Assembly: GCF_000708205.1 (NCBI RefSeq)
Contig: NW_014575562.1
Coordinates: 559,616 to 623,615 of the forward strand
Source of the DNA: Mixia osmundae IAM 14324
Lineage: Eukaryota; Basidiomycota; Mixiomycetes; Mixiales; Mixiaceae
Length of the DNA stretch: 64,000 nucleotides
Direction: 5' to 3'
This document shows, piece by piece, positions 44,089 through 55,400 of the stretch (within the stretch, counting starts at the first letter, position 1; each line of letters opens with the position of its first letter). The notes below the pieces were generated by a model that had not been told where the DNA came from, searched no databases, and saw only the letters and a list, made by a program, of their open reading frames with translations. The position numbers and the translations under genes were made by a program.

Positions 44089-45555
44089 TTACCGTGGCGC
44101 TGGCCATCGGCCTCCATTATCATCTTCATATATCCCGCCAGGTAGCCTGCGCCCAGGGATGCGTGGCGGCGGCGCCCCTTCGTCTGTAAGGTACAATGAG
44201 CACGAGCGGGAAGAGTCAGCTCCACGCACCATCTCTTTCGAGAAGCTCGCCCTCGTCTTCATCTTGATCAAGCTCGTCGGGACCAACTGCGGCAGGATCT
44301 GCACGTACGGACGGCCTGGAAAGGACTTCGTTCTGACCGCCAGAGAGCTTCATATCTTGCACGAGCCGCTGAATCTGCTCATCTTTGTTCTTTGCGCTCT
44401 GAGCCGCCTTCTCCGCTCGTAGTCTGTCAAGTTCAGGCTTATAATCGCTGCTTGCCTGCATGAGTCAGGGGCTAGGGTAGGCCTGGTGGCACGCACTTTT
44501 CATACTCTTTGCGCGCCTCGTCGACTGCTCGTAGAAAGTCATCAAAGCCTGCACCGGTCATCGCAGACACGCCAACGGCCTACAAATTCTGGTCAACCGT
44601 GTGTAGCTTACGAAGGAGGAGAGCTTACGCGGAGATGCTTGTAGAATTCGTCGAGCATGAGGCTCATGCTGTTTAGCAGGCTGTTCATGAAGCCGGGCTC
44701 GTCTGTAGATTGTCGATTCTGCTGTAATGCATCCTGAAAGGCTTCAAAGTCGCGCATCCACTCGAGCGCAAAATGATGAGGTGTGACATCGGTCTTGTTG
44801 AAGACGAGGATGAACGGCAGCCGAGTTTTGTACAGTATCCTGCGAGTAAGTTCAATCAGGGGTAGCATGGGAGGTGGTATGACTTACGAGCATGCATAGA
44901 GCATGTTGCTCATAAAGGTCGCCGGCGCGGTCGTTCGGGGCGTATCGATAATGTACGCAACACAAGTCGGCAACGAAGATGCGAGGGAGTCTGTGATGAT
45001 TGCGCCGGATGCAGACCACGTGAAGATCTCGATTTGTCCTGGGGTATCGAGCAGGACATGTCTGCGGAATGTCAGCACATGCTCATCTGAGCAGATTTGA
45101 GGTTGGACTTGCTTGTGCGAGCCTGCTCGCTTCTCTACAAAGCCAAGTACCTGATCAAATTTGGTCGTAAAGAGGTTGAGAGCGGTCAGGATCCCGCCGT
45201 TGGGCCCCAGATTGTACCTGCCAGCCTTGGTAAGCTCACGTCGATTGTCCATCAAGAAAGAGGAAACGCACTGCTTCATGACTTCAGAGTAGTCGACCGT
45301 GTCCCGTATGTCGATGTTGGCCTTGAATGGTAGATGACTGACGGCAGGATCCAGATTGAGAATGTAGGGAGGCTTCGACTGGCTGTGCAGATGGGAATTC
45401 AGGCGTTGCAGGAATGTCGTCTTTCCAGAGCCTGGCCACGAAGCACTTGAGACCCAGTTCAAGGACTCCCAAGTGCACTTGCCTGCCATGCCGATGACGA
45501 TGATGCATGTTGGCTGTTGAGCTGCCACGGCGCTGCTGCTCGTAGCCTCGTTCAT
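44089..45555 (-). CDS. NPA3: GPN-loop GTPase 1 (Npa3/XAB1)
   Basis: Exons 45555-45483, 45431-45113, 45061-44888, 44839-44629, 44579-44497, 44450-44230, 44183-44089; 391 residues. P-loop GMAGSGKTT is assembled across the first intron; the GPN loop is [22 protein letters not shown] and FNKTD follow. The family assembles RNA polymerase II and brings it to the nucleus. The first two introns start with GCAAGT (45482 and 45112); both are 51 nt and stop-free, so they look like coding sequence unless the conserved motifs are considered. The C-terminus is acidic ([10 protein letters not shown]) and ends [19 protein letters not shown]. The 44497/44450 junction could shift by 3 nt. It converges with URA2. 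Confidence 0.93.
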
Positions 45556-45901
45556 CTTGCGGCAGTGCGCGAAATCAGTGAGCTACGTGGGCAATGCGCG
45601 TCGGCTGACTGACGTCTCATTGCGCAGAGGGGCAGCTGAGGTGATAACAATATACAACAGGCGCACATCGTCCTTGACCTGATCGAGGGAGATCATGTCA
45701 GGGCCCACACAAGTTCGATCGCCACCGCCGATGGTCCTCTTCACAAGCCTTTGTCTAAGGTGCTTCGGCCGCGCTAAGTCCAATCGCTGTACGAGGATGA
45801 TCGAACCTGATTTTGTAAAGTCTGGCATGCGCTTTTTGCGAGGACGGTGCTCGTGCCGCTGGTGCCAGAACCCGCGCGCATCGTCTGCACAAGCAATGAC
45901 G
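45556..45901. other. gap between NPA3 and SDS3, unresolved
   Basis: About 350 bp upstream of NPA3. A minus-strand frame (45583-45828, 81 codons) has fair composition (HLRQRLVKRTIGGG...DMISLDQVKDDVRLLY) but no family I know. A plus-strand frame (45695-45988) overlaps it. One of them could be a small gene; the region also holds the NPA3 promoter. Confidence 0.3.
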
Positions 45902-47130
45902 CTACATCTTTGTACCTCCTGTCCGCTTCTTCTTCCTGCGCATTGCTTCTATATCCTCCCCAAGCTCATCGCCCGCCAGACCACGTAGCGCTTGCAGAGG
46001 TTTGATTGTCTGATCATATCGGCCCGGTACGATGTGCATCGCTCCCGTGGGACCAGGCAAACCCGGCGCTTGTCCTCTCTTTCTGTACCGTTGGTGGCCT
46101 GTGCTCGATTGCAGAGCAGACAGCAAAGTCATCTGATGGTTCGCTGCCAGGTGGTGCGATCCCGGTCCGCTGAGCTGCATGGACGTCAGCAGTGGCGAGG
46201 AGGGTAGGACCGAGTAGAGATAGCCTGGATCGAGGTGGCCGGTGCCATTTGACAGCGGGGGCACATCCAGTGTATCGGGCATATCGAGGCCCAATCCGTG
46301 ACCACCCATTGACGGATGGGGCAGTCCTATCGCATTGGGCGGCGGATCGTACGAAGCTTCGATTGTGCTGGTCGGATAAGGCGAGGCGCGTTGGAGGGGG
46401 GCACCGTGCCGTAAGCGCCGAGTCGCATGCGGTCTAGGCTGAGGGTCAAACAGGGCATCTGCTCGGAAAACGGCATATCAGCTTGTTGGCAAGTCAAAAC
46501 GCGTCTAGAAACGAGCCTAAATTGATTTCGAGGGATTCCTTCTCTTCGCGTAGTTTGCGTGTGCGCTCCTCGCAGGCTTCGATGAGTCTGTCCTTGATGC
46601 CGCGCTTGAACTGCTCGTACTCTTCTTCTATTCTATCGACTTCAGTCTCGTAAAGTCGTTTGGCAGTCTGCAGCATGCACACTTGAGCTACGTCAGACTC
46701 GCCCATGATGGCCAGACTGACTTCTAGGCCATGGCGAGCTTCGGCTTTGACGCCGAGCAGCAGATGATCTCTCTTGACGCTCAGGTCGTGCAAGCCGAGC
46801 AAATATTCTGGGTGGGTGGGTGCAGGCTGAGCCAGCAGGGCCAGATGAGATTCGTGGATCTGATTGAGCAACTCGTGGAAGATGGGCTCCCTTCGCTCGA
46901 TCCCATCCCGGCGCAACCGCTCGATCCGCTCGATCATGTCCCGCCGACGCTTATCTCGCTTGCTCTCGGTAGGAAAGCCCTGTTGCTGGCCATGTGGAGC
47001 TGATCTCACGCCAAGTGAGCCCGAGCGTGACGAGCTGAACCGAGAAACGCTTGCCTTCCCACTGATGCTGGTAGATATCTTCGTTCCATAGCTCTCGAGC
47101 TGCTTCTGCTGTTCTTCGCGGGGGTGCCAT
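45902..47130 (-). CDS. SDS3: Sds3-like subunit of the Sin3/Rpd3 histone deacetylase complex
   Basis: Exons 47130-47041, 46985-46517, 46458-45902; 371 residues. A basic start leads to DKRRRDMIERIERLRRDG and a long coiled coil with FHELLNQIHE, DVAQVCMLQTAKRLYETEVD and RIEEEYEQFKRGIKDRLIEA. These are typical of the Sds3/BRMS1 family, which holds Sin3-Rpd3 together. After the coil the spliced text is INLDALFDPQPRPHATRRLR, a segment conserved in fungal Sds3; this needs a GC-AG intron (donor GCTCGT at 46516). The C-terminal third is Pro/Gly/His-rich. It is divergent with BUR6, 150 bp away. Confidence 0.8.
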
Positions 47131-47280
47131 CACTCTGCTCTGGCAGACTGTGGCCCGCGCTAGATTGACCGCCGCCGCCGCCTTCGCAACTCAAAAGGGG
47201 GCACATCCGCGCGAGGTGGCGTCGCTCTTTAGCGCTCTGACCAAGGCGACTGCTCGTTTTTGTGCCCACAGCGAGCCACC
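47131..47280. promoter_or_regulatory. 150-bp divergent promoter, SDS3 / BUR6
   Basis: The complete space between two divergent genes for general transcription/chromatin factors. The BUR6 start context is GCCACCATGG, a near-ideal initiation context. I see no clear TATA element. Confidence 0.4.
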
Positions 47281-48161
47281 ATGGCCATGAAGCGCGGCAA
47301 AGGGACAGCATTCCCAGTCGTGAGTCTTTCCGCGCTGGTGCTCTCGGCTTCAGAGCTCATATATCGCGCGACAGGCTCGGATGCAAGTGTTAAAGATCTC
47401 AACTTGACGACCTGCTGACGTAGAAATGCGATGCTGCAGAAAGAAGATTATGCAACAGGACGAAGAAGTTGGCAAAGTAGCGGCATCAGCACCTGTGGCA
47501 GTCTGTAAGCCAATTTGCTGCGCGGACGACGCGTGCTCATCCGAGCAAACACAGCCAAAGCGCTTGAGATGTTCTTGCAAGACCTGCTCGAGAAGTCACT
47601 CGAACACGCTCGATCACTCGGCTCACGTAAGATCACCAACGTTCATCTGTCAGCCTCTTCGCGTTCTGGCGTGGCTTTGACTGAGCAAGGTGTCACCGCA
47701 GAAAGCACGTGATAACAGAAGTCGAATCTTTCGATTTTCTCGCCGATGCTGTGGCTCATATACCCGACGCCGAGGACAAGCCCAAGGGTCGGCCCTCAAA
47801 GCGAGCCAAGACGACGAAAGACTCAACTATGGATTCAAGCGAGCCTTCGCCAAAGCCGCGTAAAGCCAAACTGGCTGCACCCCGAGCGATGAAAGCAGAC
47901 GCAGACGAAGTTAATGATGAGCCCAACGGCGATAGTGATCCACGAGATCACGAGTATCTACCGCCTAGTCTGAGCAAGATCATGGGGCCTTCAAGGCCTA
48001 TACCTCCGCCCAAATCTCCCAGTCAAGCGGCACCGCCGGCGATCAAGGAGGACAGCGAGTCTGAGTCCGAGGAAGACGAGCCTGCACAAGCAGCACCGGT
48101 TGCCATCGTGGCGAGACCGGCCCAAGACGGAGACGGAGCAGACGACGATTACGATGAGTAA
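47281..48161 (+). CDS. BUR6: NC2 alpha (DRAP1/Bur6) histone-fold transcription regulator
   Basis: Exons 47281-47319, 47375-47386 (12 nt), 47444-47504, 47555-47648, 47702-48161; 221 residues. The histone fold reads FPVARMQKIMQQDEEVGKVA, PVAVSKALEMFLQDLLEKS, RKITNVHLKHVI and EVESFDFLADAVAH, matching DRAP1. The first intron is followed by a 12-nt exon coding only ARMQ, required to restore the conserved FP-x-ARI-x-KIMQ motif. With NC2 beta it binds TBP on promoters and represses or tunes Pol II initiation. The C-terminal half is charged, Pro/Ser-rich, ending DDDYDE. It starts 150 bp from SDS3 on the other strand. Confidence 0.92.
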
Positions 48162-48344
48162 GAGCAGCGGGCATGCATTCGCGAGTTTCCCTTGTCAAAT
48201 TAGGTCGATGCGCGAGTCGCGTTGAGGACTCGCGGGTGTCTTTTCGTTTGGCGACCTCTGCGCCCATGCTTGCTCCTTTGCTCTGACGTGCGCACGCATG
48301 ATACTGATGTGTCTCACGTTGATCAGAAAGCTGCACCCTCATCA

Positions 48345-49108
48345 TCAGCTCCGCAAAAAGGGGCGATCAGCGCAGCCTGACGCGATAAAGGTGAGGGACG
48401 ACGTGGCAAACGCGAACGAGCAGGTCCAAAACAGCAGCGGATAGTGACGATATTCCAGATGGACCTTGAACAAGGTCGACAGGGTTTCTTTGATGATCGA
48501 ACCGTCGAAATACGGATCGGTAATGATGATGTCCTGTTTTGCGACAACGATCTGTCACTTCATCAGCAGGTGTCCTGTCGAACACGATCGCGTTACCATC
48601 GCCCAGATAGAGATGCCGAAGAGGGCAGGAAGCAAGGCTCCAAGCAGGATCGACCTTATCTTTGGCGCTCTCTCGGTTTCGAATCGATAGATATCCCGGA
48701 AGAGAGCAAGAATGCTAAAGATGAGCACGAGGAGCAGCGTCAGACCGCCAAGTGCTGAAAAGGCGGCCAAAGGAAAAGCGATGTTGGAGATTGACACGTT
48801 GAGATCGATGAGTCGGATGCCTAGAGGCAACACCTGCTCGACGATCTGTCCCAGCTCATCGTTCCCACTGATGCTTGCTAAGGAAAATCATCGTCGGTAC
48901 TTCGATACTGCGCATGCAACCCTAGCTCACCGATCACTTCGTCCTTGATCTGCAGTGATTTCAAGCCCAGTAAAGAGAAAACGCCATAGCTGGCGCCGAC
49001 AGAGGTATACTGCCGGCTGTCACCTCAGCTCGCACAATAGTCGAACGTCTGGTAGGCACTGACGATGATGATGCGAGGCCAACGAGCCCATGCCGGTCCA
49101 TAAGTCAT
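48345..49108 (-). CDS. hypothetical multi-pass membrane protein
   Basis: Exons 49108-49064, 49009-48931, 48877-48597, 48551-48345; 203 residues. Four hydrophobic segments are visible: around YGVFSLLGL, LAAFSALGGLTLLLVLIFSI, IRSILLGALLPALFGISIWA, and near the C-terminus LLFWTCSFAFATSSLTFIA. Between them are short polar loops such as FRDIYRFETERAPK and TDPYFDGS. All splice phases agree. I do not recognise a family; the ER or plasma membrane is possible. It lies between BUR6 (convergent) and FAS2 (divergent). Confidence 0.65.
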
Positions 49109-49443
49109 CCGGCTATATGCGTAAGGAGGACGACCGACTTGCAGAGTCGGACCATGGCGCGTTACTATATCGACGCGCTTCGAAGGGCGGTCAGTGCGCG
49201 AAGTCCTTCAACGAGCAAGGCTAGGCGTTGCTCAGATTGTCAACGTGCCGGCAGGCTATTCCTCACGCGACCGCCGCCAATTTAGCTGACGATCGACACG
49301 TGACCCCGGGGCACGCGCCACTTCGCCCAACAGCGCGCTGCCCCACGCCCAACCACCTGAGCAGGCACTTGTCGGACTACCTTGCTTGCGAGTGAGCGCC
49401 GCACAGAGCTAGCATCGTACTGCATACAAGCTTTCAAGGCGAT
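49109..49443. promoter_or_regulatory. FAS2 upstream region with a CACGTG box
   Basis: A 335-bp divergent intergenic region between the membrane-protein gene and FAS2. It holds CACGTGAC at 49297-49304, about 140 bp before the FAS2 ATG. CACGTG is the core bound by bHLH factors, which regulate lipid genes in several fungi. The link to FAS2 control is inference only. Confidence 0.35.
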
Positions 49444-52400
49444 ATGGAAAGCATGACCGACTTTGACAAGCTGCCACTCGCTGTGGAGCTCGACTTTGAC
49501 GAGGCGACTGACCTCATTGACTTGACGCTGTACGAGCACATCAGACCCCCTTCGCTCGTCCACTCGAGCGGATCGAGCTCTTCCGACTCCGGCACAAGCT
49601 CCACTGATATCCTGCAAAGCGATGACGAGATTCTCGGCCCGGACAACGTGGTCCCCCTGAAGCTGCAATACGCCTACAAGCCGCAGTATGGCTTTGCACC
49701 CCTTCACGAAGTCACAGAGGGACGCAACGAACGCATCAAGCAACACTACTGGCGTCTTTGGGGTCTCGACACGCCCTCTACGGCTGCTCAGACAGGTGCG
49801 ACGGATCAGGACGGTGGAATGCGCCAAGGCTTCAGCAGTCTGTCTGTTGATGCCGAATTCATCGGTGACGACGTCTACATTGACCATCAAGACGTGCAAC
49901 GCTTCTGCCGAGTCGTCGGCAATGCCCAGCAAGCCTACAGAGCCGATGCATCCGCATCACTCGATGCCAAGGGCAAATCCCGAGAGATTGGCTTGCCTGT
50001 CCCTAGTAAGCACAATCTGAAATCTGTGTACAGTCGCTAATGAGCCGTCTGCAGTGGATTTTGCGATGAAGCTTGGTTGGAAAAGTCTCATGACGGCAAT
50101 TTTCCCCCAGGCCATCGATGGCGATCTCCTCCGTCTCGTCCATCTCAGCAACGCGTTCAGCTACCTGTCAGACACGATCGTCCTCAGAACTGGCGATACT
50201 GTCAACTCGAGCTCGCGCATCAGCAAGGTCGTCAACTCGGACTCGGGCAAGGTCGTCACCGTCACCGGTACGATCTTCCTCAAGTCATCGCCTTCTGGCA
50301 CACTAGACGATCATACCGGCAGCGTACCCGTCGTCGAAGTCGAATCGAGCTTCCTCTACCGTGGCAACTTTGACGACTTTGCAGGCACGTTCGAATCACG
50401 CAAGGAGACGAACTATGCTCTCACGTTCAAGTCCGCACAAGATGTCGCAGTGCTCAAATCCAAAGAGTGGTTCGAGTGGCTCGACGACAGCGTTCTGCTG
50501 ACCATCAACGATACGCTCACGTTCGAGGTAGAGTCTGATATCCGCTTCAAGACCAAGGCAAGCTTTGCGTCTCTCGATGTCACCGGTTTCGCCACGGCTC
50601 TTAAGCAAGTCTCCGATGGTCGCTCAGAGACTGTCAAAGTAGCCGAGATCAACTATGTCAGTGCAGGCACGACCAAAGGCAATCCCGTGCTTGAATACCT
50701 CAAGCGACACGGCCAAGCTCTGCATCAGCCCGTCCCACTCGTCGCCCCTTACGCTCTTGCCGGGCCTACTTCCGAGGAAAAGGGTGTCGACAATGTCTTC
50801 AAGACGCCCGCCAGCAATCAAGCGTACAGCGACGTCTCCGGCGATGTCAACCCTATACATGTCAATCCTTACTTCTCAGATCTTGCCCAACTGCCTGCAC
50901 CCATCACGCACGGCATGGCAACTTCCGCCATGACGAGGCGCTTTGTCGAGACGATTGCAGCAGAGAATCAGTCCGAGCGTGTCAGATCTTTCCAGGCAAG
51001 CTTCACGGGCATGGTTCTGCCTTCCTCGAAACTGCGCGTCGACCTCAAGCACGTCGCACAGCAGAATGGCAATAAAATCATCAGTGTTGCTACAGTCGAC
51101 ACAGAGACCGAGCAGCCTGTTCTCGTCGGTCAAGCTTCGGTTGCACAAGCTCGCACTTGCTACGTCTTCACCGGCCAAGGCTCTCAAGAGCAGAACATGG
51201 GCATGGATCTTTACGCCTCCAGCCCTGTAGCTCGAGCGGTCTGGGACGCAGCAGACACCCATCTCGGAGACGTTTATGGCTTTTCGATCATCGACATTGT
51301 CAAGAACAACCCCAAAGAGCTCACTGTTCACTTTGGTGGTCTGAAGGGTCATCAGATCCGTCAGAGATACATGGAAATGACATATCACTCGACTGACAAG
51401 TCTGGCCAAGTCCAAGTCCTGCCGCTCTTTGCGGACATCGATTTGCGAACCTCGCGCTACGTCTTCAGCTCGCCGACCGGCCTGCTCTCCGCTACTCAAT
51501 TCACTCAGGTGGCACTCGTTGTCACTGAAAAGGCTTACTTCGAAGACTTGCGAGCAAAGGGCCTTGTCCAGCCCGACTGTCCCTTCGCTGGTCACTCTCT
51601 GGGAGAATACTCGGCGTTGGCTTCGATCGCCAACGCTTTACCTATCCATGCGCTCGTCGATGTCGTCTTCTACCGTGGCATTACCATGCAACGTGCCGTC
51701 GAGCGTGATCATCTCAATCGCTCTCAGTATGGCATGATGGCCGTCAATCCATCTCGTGTCGGCCCTACCTTCACCGATCCTGCTTTGCGCGAGGTCGTCA
51801 CGAGTGTAGCCGAAAAGACAGGGCGACTCGTTGAGATAGTCAATCTGAACGTCGAAGGCCAACAATCAGTCGTTGCGGGCGAGCTTGTCGCCCTGCATAC
51901 CTTGACCAACGTTCTCAATCTGCTCAAGATGCAAAAGATCGATATTTGGAAGCTGATGGAACAGATGTCGCTCGAGGACGTTCGAGAGAAGCTGGGCGAG
52001 ATCGTGCAAGAGTGCTGGACTGTGTCGCTCGAGAAGCAAGAGAAGGAAGGCTATATTCACCTGCAGCGCGGCTTCGCTACGGTACGCCCATAGGCTTCTG
52101 ATGGGCTCGCGAACGCTGACAAGCTGTGTTTCTTGACTGGCAGATCCCCTTGCCAGGCATTGATGTGCCATTTCACTCCCGCTATCTGTGGGCAGGCGTC
52201 ATGCCTTTCCGCACTTGTGCGTGATAATGCTTGGCGTGGACATCCGCTGATATATGACGCACGCAGATCTCTCGAAGAAGCTCAAAATCGAAGACCTCAA
52301 GCTCGACTTGCTTGTCGGCCGCTATATTCCCAATCTCGTTGCCACGCCTTTCGAGGTCACGAAGGAGTACGCCGAGAGAATCCACACGCAGACAGCTTCG

Positions 52401-55400
52401 CCACCTCTTGAGAAGATCCTCAAGAACTGGGAGAAGGAAAGCTGGGGATCAGACGAGAAGAAACCGATGCTGGGTTACACAATTCTCGTCGAATTGCTTG
52501 CATATCAGTTCGCGTCGCCCGTCAGGTGGATCGAGACGCAAGATCTGCTTTTCCAGAAGTTCAAGTTTGAGAGACTCGTCGAAATCGGCCCAGGCCCAAC
52601 ACTCACTGGCATGGCCTCTCGAACGCTCAAGCTTAAGTACGAGGCACAAGATGCTGCAAATGGTCTGAAGCGACACATTCTGAGCATCGCCAAGAACCAG
52701 AAAGGTGCGCATAGTCCAGCCATAACATGACACAGCTGATTCATGCCTTCTGGTGTACCTAGAGATCTACTACAGCTTCGAAGACGAGCCGGAAGTCGCG
52801 GAGGCCGCACCAACGCCGACATCTGCACCCGTTGTAGCTGTGCCAGCTGCTGCCGCGCCAGTGGCTGCCGCGCCCGCCGCAAGCACAGCAGCGGCAGCCG
52901 AGATTCCGGATCAGCCGCTGAAGGCTGTCGAAACCCTGCGTGCCATCATCGCTCAGAAGCTCAAGAAGCCGATCGGTGAGGTGCCTCTTTCAAAAGCGAT
53001 CAAAGATCTGGTTGGCGGTAAGAGTACACTTCAGAATGAGATCCTCGGTGATCTCCAGGGCGAATTCTCATCTGCGCCTGAAAAAGGCGAAGAGCTGCCA
53101 CTCGAAGAACTCGGCGCTGCACTGGGCGTCGGCTACGGCGGTAGTCTTGGCAAGCATACTAGCGGTCTGGTCTCGCGCATGGTTAGCTCGAAACTACCAG
53201 GCGGCTTCGGTATCTCAAATACGCGCGGTCATCTGGCAAAACAATGGGGACTCGGACCCGGACGCACAGATGGCGCACTACTCGTCGGCATCACAATGGA
53301 GCCAGCCAAGCGACTTGGCTCGGAAGCTGAAGCCAAGGCTTGGCTCGATTCTGTCGCGCAGGCATACGCACAACAGGCAGGCATTTCGCTCTCTGCTCCG
53401 GGTGCATCTGCTGGTGGCGGAGGAGGTAGCGGAGGTGCTGTCGTCGATTCGGAAGCGCTCAAGCAGCTCCAGGCCAGTCAAGACGAGTTTGTGTCCCGTC
53501 AAGTGGAGGTGCTGCTTCGTTACCTGAAGCGCGACTCGCGCGACGGTCACCGTCTCAACGACATCTCGACCCGCGAGGCCCTCGCCCTGCAAAGCCAGCT
53601 CGATGCCATCAGTCGAGAACACGGAGACTTCTACATCTCGGGCATTCAACCGACTTTCAATCCGCTCAAGGCTCGTCATTTCAATTCGGCGTTCAATTGG
53701 GTGCGTCAAGATGCGCTGTCGATGTTCTTCGACGTCATCTACGGACGTCTGACCACCGTCGATCGCGACGTGACTCGTCGATGTCTGATAATCATGAATC
53801 GAGCTGATCGTCCGCTCATCGAATACTTCAAGTATCACCTCGACCGCGTAGATGTCACCAAAGGCGAGACCTATCAAATGGTCAAAGAATTCGGCACGTT
53901 GCTGTTGCAGAATTGCGAGGAAGTCATAGGCACGCCACCGGTCTACAAGGATGTCACCTTCCCGACCGCGCCTCGCACGACAATCGACGAACGCGGCAAC
54001 ATCGTTTACGAAGAGGTGCCTCGACCACGTGTATCTCGCCTGGAGAAGTATGTCGCAGAGATGGCTGCCGGCACTAGCGCTCAACCTCAAGTTGATCTCG
54101 AAAAGGTCCACGAGACGTGTGTATCGCTTAGGTCATATTGCCGCGTCTACTGACTCGCAATCGCAGGCTATCGAGTTTGTATCGTCTGGTCAAAAGCAAC
54201 ACGAGCGTGTCAAAGGCCCATCTTTCGGCAGTAAAGCAGCTCTACGGTGAAGTCGTGAAGACATTAGGCGAGTCCAAGAAGGCCGTCACGCGACCCACTG
54301 GCTCCGCACGAGCTCGTCGCAATTCCAACTCCTTCTTGCGTCCCGAGAAGGTGAATGAACCTGTCAAGATCAGCTCGAGCGCGAAGCCACTACTCTTCCT
54401 AAATCGTAAAGTGGGCAATACATGGCAATACTCCGAACGTCTCACGAGTCTGTACCTTGACATTCTTAAAGAGATTGCGACCGCAGGAACCACATTCGAG
54501 CACAAGACTGCGCTTCTGACTGGTGTCGGGCGCGACTCTATCGGCGTGGAAGTTGTCAAGGGCCTGCTTAGCGGTGGTGCACGCGTGATCGTCACGACGA
54601 GCAGTTACCGCCGCGAGACTGTCGAATATTATCAGTCGATCTACCAAGAAGTTGGCAGTCGAGGGTCATCTCTGACAGTCGTCCCCTTCAACGGCGGATC
54701 GAAGCAGGATGTCGAGGCTCTTGTCGAATACATCTACACCGACATGGCAATCGATCTAGATTACGTTCTACCCTTCGCTGCTCTCTCCGAGAACGGTCGC
54801 GAGATTGACGGCATTGACGATCGCTCCGAGCTTGCCCATCGGCTTATGATGACCAATCTCGTGCGCTTACTCGGCGCCATCAAGGCCAAGAAGGCCAGCC
54901 GTCGCTTCATTACTCGTCCCACCGAAGTCGTGCTGCCACTATCGCCGAATCATGGTCTCTTTGGTGGTGATGGCCTCTACAGCGAATCCAAAATCGCTCT
55001 CGAGACACTTTTCAATCGCTGGTCGTCAGAGTCATGGGGCACATATCTGTGCATCGCCGGCGCCGTCATTGGCTGGACGCGAGGCACGGGTCTCATGGCA
55101 CCGACAAATATGATCAGCGAGGAGATCGAAAAACATGGCTGTAGAACATTCAGTGCTAAGGAAATGGCCTTCAACATTCTCGGCCTGATGCATCCGCTCG
55201 TCATGGACATTACCCAGGTCGAACCAATTTGGGCAGACTTTGGCGGCGGTATGAGCGCTCTCAATGATCTGCACATTCTTACAACAAGGATCCGTAACAG
55301 CATCAAGTCTGAAGCTGATACTCGCCGAGCGGTATCGATCGACAACTCCTTCGACTTCAAGATCATCAATGGCGTCGAAGCAGAATCGATGCATAAGCGC

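Noticed and set aside
45583-45828. 81-codon minus-strand frame as a ribosomal or Sm-like protein
   Set aside because: The composition looks fair, but I could not match it to a family or find supporting splice sites.
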